From Apostichopus japonicus (Eukaryota; Echinodermata; Holothuroidea; Aspidochirotida; Stichopodidae), in contig NC_092583.1 of NCBI RefSeq assembly GCF_037975245.1, forward strand, positions 9,075,764-9,139,763: DNA of 64,000 nucleotides, given 5' to 3'. A program made the translations under genes and the position numbers. This document shows, one piece after another, positions 27,201 to 36,200 of this stretch; position 1 is the stretch's first letter, and every line of letters starts with the position of its first letter. A model generated the notes under the pieces. It ran no database searches, was not told where the DNA came from, and saw only the letters and a list, made by a program, of their open reading frames with translations.

Positions 27201-30200
27201 CGTCCCTCTGACCTGTCTCCCTACACTAGAACACCTTCCTAATCATAATATTACAAGGGAAGCTTGGACAGATCGCAATTTTTTTGGTATGTAATTGTAC
27301 CACATTGAGTACAAGAAGCCTAATGTTGTGGGCAAAGGTCAATGGTCATTTGAGTTCACCAGGGGTCAAATTGTGAAAACCATGCTTTACACAATATTTC
27401 AACAACGACATATTTCATATTAAGTATGTTGATGTATCTATCTCATTTTGTACAAGAAGCCTGTTGTTCAGGTCAATGGTCATTCCAGGTCAGCCTGTGT
27501 CATTGTGAATTTTTTGTTGTCACATCACACTGCTTTTCACTGTATTACGCAGATCAAGTATGTTGTACACCCTCACTTTACATTATGACAGATTCATGAA
27601 GAGAACTGCTCATGTTACATCATCATAACCACTATGCATTTTTGCATTGTGGTAAAGAAATGTATTTTTGTTGTTATAGATTAATGCGATATAAAGCTTT
27701 CTTATAATCAAATGATAAATAGGAAAATGTGATCTTATCCATTATTTATTAATCAGTTTTATCAATTGGTTTGTTGTGCTGAGTGTGATCTTTAACTACA
27801 TTTTATGATTTTTTATTTTCTTTACATCTCAGCTGATTATGGCAGATTGATGGTCAATGTTGCTGAAGATCTTACTCTAGACAGCACTCTGAAATTAGCA
27901 ACTTTGTTTGGTCTACCACCGGCAGAAATTGATATGCTACGCCGGGTCTCTCTGATAGAGACACCAGGAATCACTCTGATTAAATTCATGAAAACACGAA
28001 ACATCATCAACATGTACGATGTCACTAACCTACAAAAGGGTTTGGTTTATATTCAGCGAAACCAAACAAATAAATACATATTAGCTCCATATCAGGCTAA
28101 AATTGACACCTTTCAGTTTGAAGAAAACCAATCACCAGAACTGCTTGACTGGCCAGGTAAGAACAAATGTAAGGATGCAATCAGAAAACATAAACAAAAA
28201 TAGTCCAGTACAGTAAAACTCTAGAAATGTGTGTTAGTCAGGGGTTAATATTCAGCTTTCAGGCAAAGTGTTGATTTAAACTATTAACTATCACGGTGTA
28301 TGTAAGGTTAAAGGAATCAAGTACATCTTTTGACCAATTATTTGTTGCCATTTGGTTCATATCTTTATCGTAAATAAGATTTAAAATACAAAGATTATCC
28401 CTAGTTTAGGTCCCAAGGATTAGCCAAGGATCCATTTAAGCCATCTGGTGATCCTCATACACCATGCTGGATTCTTTTGATAATCCTGTTATCTGCTGCC
28501 ACTCGTCAAATTCTCTAACAACATAAAGCTTGTGAAACATATCTATTACATTTTTTATTATGATTCCTTCAATAATACCTCTTTCATAAATCATTGGCAA
28601 GGCTATTGTATTGTTGAAGAACGTTTTATTCACGATGCTCAGTATGGCAATTTTTTTTTATTGTATGTCAATGCTTCCGTTACCAGTGTTTCCATTATAT
28701 TATTTTTAGCTGAAAATGATACATTTGTCCCTGATGACAAATCGACAGCAGCACAAGGTTTTGATGAAAGACAGGAAGATTATGACCAAAGTAAGGAGAG
28801 TTTGATGGAGAGAACAAAGAGAGAAGAACTACCAAAACAAGAAAAACATTCAAAAATACTTGAAATGAGGCATCATCACTCATACATTGAACATAGGATA
28901 AAATGTGAAGGTGGAACCATTAGCGTCATGGGGGTACATCTGACTATTCCTAAAGACGCTTTATCCGGTGAAGGTGTAATTTCTGTTAAAGTGATTTATG
29001 ATCCCACCATACACCTTCCTGGAAGTGCTTGTAGAGGCAGAATGACACCCCTGATAAAACTAGAGCCAGAAGGACTCGCCCTCAACAAGCCAGCCCATCT
29101 GACTATTCCTCACTCGGCTATTATCCCTGAGCCAGATCGACATGATGTTATCATCTTCACTGGCTTAAAAAGAAAAGAACATTTACAAGAAGGTAAATAT
29201 GGTGAACAAAGAGCACTTTAAATGCATTTGATGAATTTACCAGGAGAAGTAAAATGAGTTAGATACTCAGAATCCGTATGATTCAGTATGATGATGGTAA
29301 AATATATTTTACTTAATAATCTATTGATATTTACTGTATTTAGGATTACCAAGTAATATATTTTGTATGCTATTACTTATCATAGGTGAAATAACTTGGA
29401 CTGAAGAGAAATCTGTTGATTCGAAGCTAGAACGGGAGAAGATCAGTCTTGATATTAACACCCTGAGCTACGTGTTTGTTAATTTAGTCAGCCAAGAAAC
29501 GGAACAGAAGCATATATTCCGTATTGTTCCATTTATCGATGGGATACTTGATAGCAAAGATGATGTCTTAATAACTGTTTGTTTCTGTAAGGACAGTGAT
29601 GAAGATTACAAGGTGAGGATAATCCCCTGTTACTATGGTGATATCTGTAGCAGTTTGAGGTGAATTCTGCTTCTTACTGTGACCTATAAGTCGGATACTG
29701 GGAATCTTGCTTTCTTTCACGATTTGTAAGATGGATTTTATCATGTTATACTCGCAAACTATGAAGTGACTGGTTAATGGTGCATTTGTGTGACATATTT
29801 ATTGATTCACAATAGCACATAAAAAGGAAAGCACTGTTACATTTGAAATACAAACATTTACGCTTAATTTGCAACAAGGAAGAGGATCTGATAGAAACAA
29901 TCAACATTAATTGGTAATTTTATTCATTTGGAACAGAAGCTGCTGTTACTTACTAATGCAGTATTGATGGAGAATACTGAAGCCGCACAACAAATTGCAT
30001 AATTGATTAACTATTCCATGTTCTGATATTTTAGTTGTTGTTAGAAGACTACCAGTCCAAACTGAGTCTAGGAAACTATACAACATTTCAAGTTACCCGG
30101 ACATTGAATGACGGCGGAGATTCTGCTTCTTACATTGATCTGATGATGTCATCGCCCGGTGATAGTTACCATATGATGAAGGAAGAATCAACAAAGGTTT

Positions 30201-33200
30201 GTAATCACCAATGCTATTCAAATTTGTCTCCTAACATTATAAGTAAGACTTGTAGTTAAGGATTGGTTACATAAAGTGGATCAAAATGTTTTAGTGGTTA
30301 GAATTTTGGCCCTACAACTACTACTTTCTGGTTATAAAAAAACCCAACAGGGACCAAAATCTATGCACAAATTCTGGTGGGCAGTGTTGTTGAGCAGAAT
30401 TTTGTGAGGGTTGGTATTTCGGTTCATGAATTGTGAAGTTCGGTCCTATATTGTATCACATTGTTTCATAAAAAGCTTCACTCATCATGGCTGCACTCAG
30501 ATGGTGATCAATTGGGATGTCTTTAATTCACCTCCCTTTGTATTTAAAGTATTGTTGAGAAGGTGGCTGTCATGTGAGCAGGAATGAGTTAGCTAATTAC
30601 ATGCCCTCCTAGTAATTCTCTGAACACTCATTGAAAACAGAAGGATTGATATAGCTGGTATACATCTACAATCACATGAACATCCATGGCTCGACTATAT
30701 TTCTGAAGGGTTCCTATCCCATGGGACATAATAAAGCTGAATGTTGTGACGGAATTCTTTATTAAAACAGAGAGTGTAATCTTCATTACCTGCCCATGAA
30801 ATATGAGGATTTTGTACATGGCCACATGTCTTGGGGGCAGGCGCGTAGCCGAGGGTGGGGGGGGGGGCAAAGGGGGCGACCGCCCCCTTGAGCATATTTT
30901 TGTGTGTGTTTTTATGATATCGCTAGTAATTTCAAGCTTAGATGCAACTTACAAGGCCTGGGAAGTGCCATTTCCAGCAATCTGGGAGGCTTTTACAGCC
31001 AAGATTTTCTTGTACGCGTAGCGCCAACTCATGGTGGCGCTACGCTTAGATAGTGTTCAATGCAGAATCTATGGCTCTGATGGTTTGCCGACAGGTTCGC
31101 CCCTCCCTTGGCAAAGTCCTGGCTACGCGCCTGTTTGGGGGTTCCTGACCAATTTTTCCATAATTCTTTTATATGTTTGTGGCATTGTTTCTTTGAGTAC
31201 ATATCAAGCATTCTCATCCTCAGTATAATTGATTTTCAATATCTTTTATCAATTAGCATGTAGACATTGATCACCTCTGCGCTGCCAGTAGAGTCTCTCA
31301 TCAGTTCAGACTTGAAAGAAACATCGGTGGAGACACTGACATGGTTGATGTGAAGTTAAAAGTATCGCAACATGAGAAGAACCAGACAGCCCTTATCCTA
31401 AAATCAAAGGTGAGTTTTGTCTGCTGATTGTCTTCCAACTGTTTAGGTTCTCATATGTTTCTTCATTATGTAATATTAAGTGGCATATTCTCTCTTCTGA
31501 TCATAATGTCCTGTCTGTTGGAAGTCTTGCAACTGTTTTCAGGTATACTAAATAATGTAGTGCTGTGACTGAATTCTAGTTATTTGTTGGCATGTTCTCT
31601 CATGAATCATTTTCTTTGTAAACTTGATGGTGGACGACAATTGAATTTAATTGAATTATAATAGTCTGTTATTCAAGTACTATCTTTTTTTTCAGTCGCA
31701 TACTGGTGTACCTAAGTTTCTTATTTTGATACCGTTTTCGGAGTCTTTGGTGTTTTGTTAAAAATATTTAACTCAAAATGCAGTGAAATGCTGAAAACAA
31801 TTTACATATCACAAGTGTTTTATGCTATGCACTGGTCAACAGTTACTTGAAACTTTGTTTCGTGGGTATCTTAGGTACCAATTAAATACTCCATAAGTGA
31901 TAGGTATATGTTGTCATAAACATAATCCGTTCCCTTGGGATTTCACACATTGATTATGTGTTGTTCAATGTCTGTTTCAGCCCTATTTTTCTACATTACG
32001 TTTCTACTTTAAACCGTATCACCCACAGGGGTGTGATAGATTGTCTGCAATATTGTATGTTAAACATTCATACATTAAACGTTTTAATCGGTCATATATT
32101 TTGTGTTTTTCTTCAGGTGAAAAACATTCTCTTATCTCCAGAAAGTCAGAAAATTCTTTTCAGAGAACTACATCTAGGTAAGTTTTTAAGTGGAATTTTA
32201 ATGAATGGTTGGATTTAGGTAATTTAAAAGTCCACTCTGACCTGCATCTAAAGTGAAGTTGGCACAAAAACTAAAATGAATGCTCATTATCCTAGACATG
32301 CACCAGGTAAGCATGTGTTAGTGGAGATGAAAAAGTAAGCAAACATACAGAACATGGACCCAGGTGAGTGTCTAAATAGACGTGAAAATGTAATAGCATT
32401 TGGTTTTACAAGTAGACACACCTGAGTGTCACTTATAACAACTAAGGTTACTGGGACACATTTAATCAAAAGCTACTTTGTAGCTCAAATCTACTTTGGA
32501 AAATGAAACTGTAAACAAGACTAGAATTTATGCACAAGACGAGGGGTAAAAGTTGAAAGTTGCAGGAAAGGTTTGGACAGTATCATTAACCAATTTATTG
32601 TGTGCACGCACCAACGTTCTTTTTGTGGGCCAGTTGTGTACTTACTTGTGCATGTTAGTTGTGAACATTGATCATTGTTCAAACCGGGCACACAAGTAGC
32701 CTGTGATTCATGCACTCTTAGTTATACATGTGAATCTAGTCTTTTCTCTCATTTGAATGTATTGTGAATGTTGTTGTCCTCACTTCAGACTTAGACAAAT
32801 ATGAAGAGAGGAGAGGAGAGATTGCAAAGCTTCTGGATAAACAACATTGTGAACAGCTAGGCATGTTCTTTGGGCTCACACCAGCAGAAAAAGAAACAAT
32901 TCAGAAAACACCAGAATCTGGAGAGATACTGATGAAAATATTGGATGAAAGAGAACTCATCATGCCAGATAGAATGATTGGACTGTATGAAGGACTGAAA
33001 GCTATTCACTTTAATAAGGTGGCAACAAAGGTGCTGAAGTACATTGATACGTCACAGAAGAAGAATGGAAAGGAAAAGGAAGGAGCGAAAGATGATAAGA
33101 AAATAGTATGTGCTTAGTAAAACCTTGTTAAGACATAATAATTAAAGCGTGAAAGCAAAACAAAATGTCACTTTTGCATGAAATCAAGATCTTAGAAGAT

Positions 33201-36200
33201 TAGAAGGCCTATTACAGACTGTTATTTCTGATATGTAAAGTATTCATTTTACTCTCATGCAAGTCTGTCTGAAATGTTTCCTTCCACTAATTGTAACAGT
33301 TTTTGCTTACCTAAAGTTACATTTGTAGAGATCAAATGTACAGGAAGTGTGTGTAGAAATTTACTAAGCCAAATCAAATGCAGTAATTAGTTTTCTATAT
33401 TCATGACAGAATAATAAAATGTGAATTTTATAAACAATTTTTAATATTTCAACATTATTCCTTCAGGTAAAAGTTCCAGAGAAACAGGTAGTCATGTCAA
33501 AAAGGGAACCACAATTGTCAGTAAATTTCAAAATTTTGATAGAAGAGGGATACAAGAGACTGGATATCCAAGGAGCCTTGAAATTGTCTCATGGAAAGCT
33601 GGACTTGGGAAGACGGCTATTGCTGCTTGCTAAGGAAGAGCATGGTAAAGTACCCATATATTCAGCTACATTGGTATTTCTTATTTATGTCTTCCTGATT
33701 TAATCAACCTCAATCTTATATGACATTCTAGGACCTCATTTCATGCCCTTGTCTATTTCAGTGTTCATGGAAAGAAAAGGATTTTGTTATTTATTTTTGT
33801 AGGAATATTACGCAAAAAATAGCTGAAAAATAGAATATAATCTAGATGCGGTAAATAAACCTAATTCTTGTCACCGTTAATGAAAATTCTCTTCTATATC
33901 TATTTCCATGAATCGCATCGAACATGTCTAATGTTCACTCTTCCACAGTCAAGTATGGTTTGATTCTTCATTATTGTAGACAAATATCCAATAGAAGCAG
34001 CGTTGGGTAAGAGAGGCTATTTTCATGATGTGAATTGAAACAGTATATGTAATTAACAGATGTTTAATGATAGTGGCAAAATACTTTCCTTTGACATGAA
34101 ACATATAACTTTTCTCCTCCAGAGAGACTTCCTTTGTTCCCTGGGTCAAATCTATATAAAGAACAATACTTTGATCAGCGTGGAGGAGAGGTGGTTATCG
34201 CAGGTGTCATTCTGCGTGTTCCAGCTGGGGCACTACACACTGGAAGGATTGTTAGTCTGTGGGTTTCTACTGAACCTGCCATTAAAGGACCTTTCTCAAA
34301 CAAGAGTCTGAGGTTGACCCCCTTTGTGAAATTTGGTCCAGAAAGTCTTACCTTTCACAAGCCTGTCACCGTGATTATTCCACACTGTGCTTTTACTACA
34401 ACAAACCAGATGGGTATTAATGTGTACTCTGGTGTCTTACGAAAAGGTCTGTTTCATTATTTTGTCTTGTGTTGTGTTGTGTTTTTCTACTCCAGTGAGC
34501 TTGATGTAAAGTTACTAACATTTGTCTCATTAACAGAAGTATGTTTATGAGCTTGTGTGTACCATCTCTTGACATGATAGTTGAAAGTGCATAATTGAAT
34601 TATTTGACACTGGGAGTGTGGTGCCATATTAAATGAATACAAATCCATGCTTATCTGTTGAGGTAAAATTCTAAAACATTTGTAAGCACAATTAATGATT
34701 CAACAAAGGTTTTGTGAACATATATGTACTATTCGGATCCACTAGGGTATGTGAAACAAATTTAAAGTGTTTTGCTCTGGTTAATAGGTCATTTGAGGTT
34801 AATATGTGTCAAAGCCTGAAAACATTCAAAACCTTCATAACTGCTAAAGTAAAGCAAGAAGGATAGTGACATTGATATGTGAAGCCATCTAAGTACACAA
34901 ACACAATATAGGAACAAAAATCACTAAGCCTTCTGGTTCTGTGTGATGTAAACGTCAATATCTCACGAAGGAGGTAAGGTTCAGACAGATATTTCCCATT
35001 TCAAGGAACCTTTCAGTTGTACCTTGAGAGCAAACATTTCAAATGTTGCACATTTTCGGGAGAAATAAGCAACATTTCCAAAGGGAAATAATATCCTTAA
35101 AGCTATGTTAAACTTGAGGGTTTCATCCAGTGACCTTGCATCCATACATAGAGTTAGACACATGATATCGTACTATTTCGATGTTCTATATGCAGTGCTG
35201 CATTTTCTACCACCAGATTGTCCCTTTAAAATCATCTATGGTATAGGTTAGGATTGGTGTTATACCTTTCATCATCTTATAAACACTTACTAGCAAACTG
35301 TTTTTGAATTTCAGATAAATCTGTCAAATGGAGCTTAGAAAGGAAACACCTCAGCTGTTCTATGAATAGTCAGCACCTTGCAGTTGAAGCTCAGAAACCC
35401 TGTCTCATTGGTCTTCATGTCCCTTTCGTACCTAAGATGAGGAAGCGTGTTTGTATTCTACCGATCATAAACAGAGTTTCTGATCCGGGGGATCAATTGA
35501 CAATCCATCTTTGGTTTCATAATGATGATACACTGGAGCATGAAGTAAGTAACAGCTTTGTCATTCGAGTGGTATTGCTAATTATCTCATGGATTCCAGT
35601 TGTCTGTCTTTCTGAATGACACATGGTTCATACACAGAATTGTACATGGTTAATACATCGTTAGCCATTGCTATTTAGCGATGGAAATGATTAAATTCTA
35701 GCTTGATACCCTACAAGCTCAAATCTCTCCGACAGTCAAATTGTGATGATATAGTTAAGGGAAGGGTCAAGTGAGATAAGCTTTTTAAGGCTATCTGTGG
35801 TCATTAATGGTTGAAAACTATAACTTTACAGTGGTCAAAAACACAATGATAAAATGTCCGAGAACAAAACTGAGTGTTCAATAATTTATTGTTGGTGGTC
35901 ATTGACAACTGACAACAAACTTGTGATTACAGACACGTTTGTAAACACACCTTGACCAGGTGTTCAAGATGAGACAGAAAAGATTTATAGTTCAGAAGAA
36001 AGGCTGTTAGACTATTAATGATCTTTGATAATGCATCCTATCAGACATTCCATTCTATCTCCTTTTTTTTCGAAGAATGACCAGGTGGGCCATTTTCTGG
36101 GAGCAGTTCCTTTTGCTTCTTGGTCGTACATAGGACATCTAAGCAGTGTGTGCATTGTTGTTAATATTCAAATTTACATTAATAATAATATAATATTAAA

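Larger units (their letters stand above)
17684..27832. other. 10.1-kb repeat-filled intron
   Basis: It holds the (TA)n palindrome at 18189-18314, the 145-bp repeat array at 18.66-19.44 kb, a poly-G run near 20633-20652, and a second array at 24.79-27.56 kb interrupted by an L2/CR1-like LINE. Short open frames at 19911-20255 and 23186-23371 show no recognisable domain. Confidence 0.55.
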
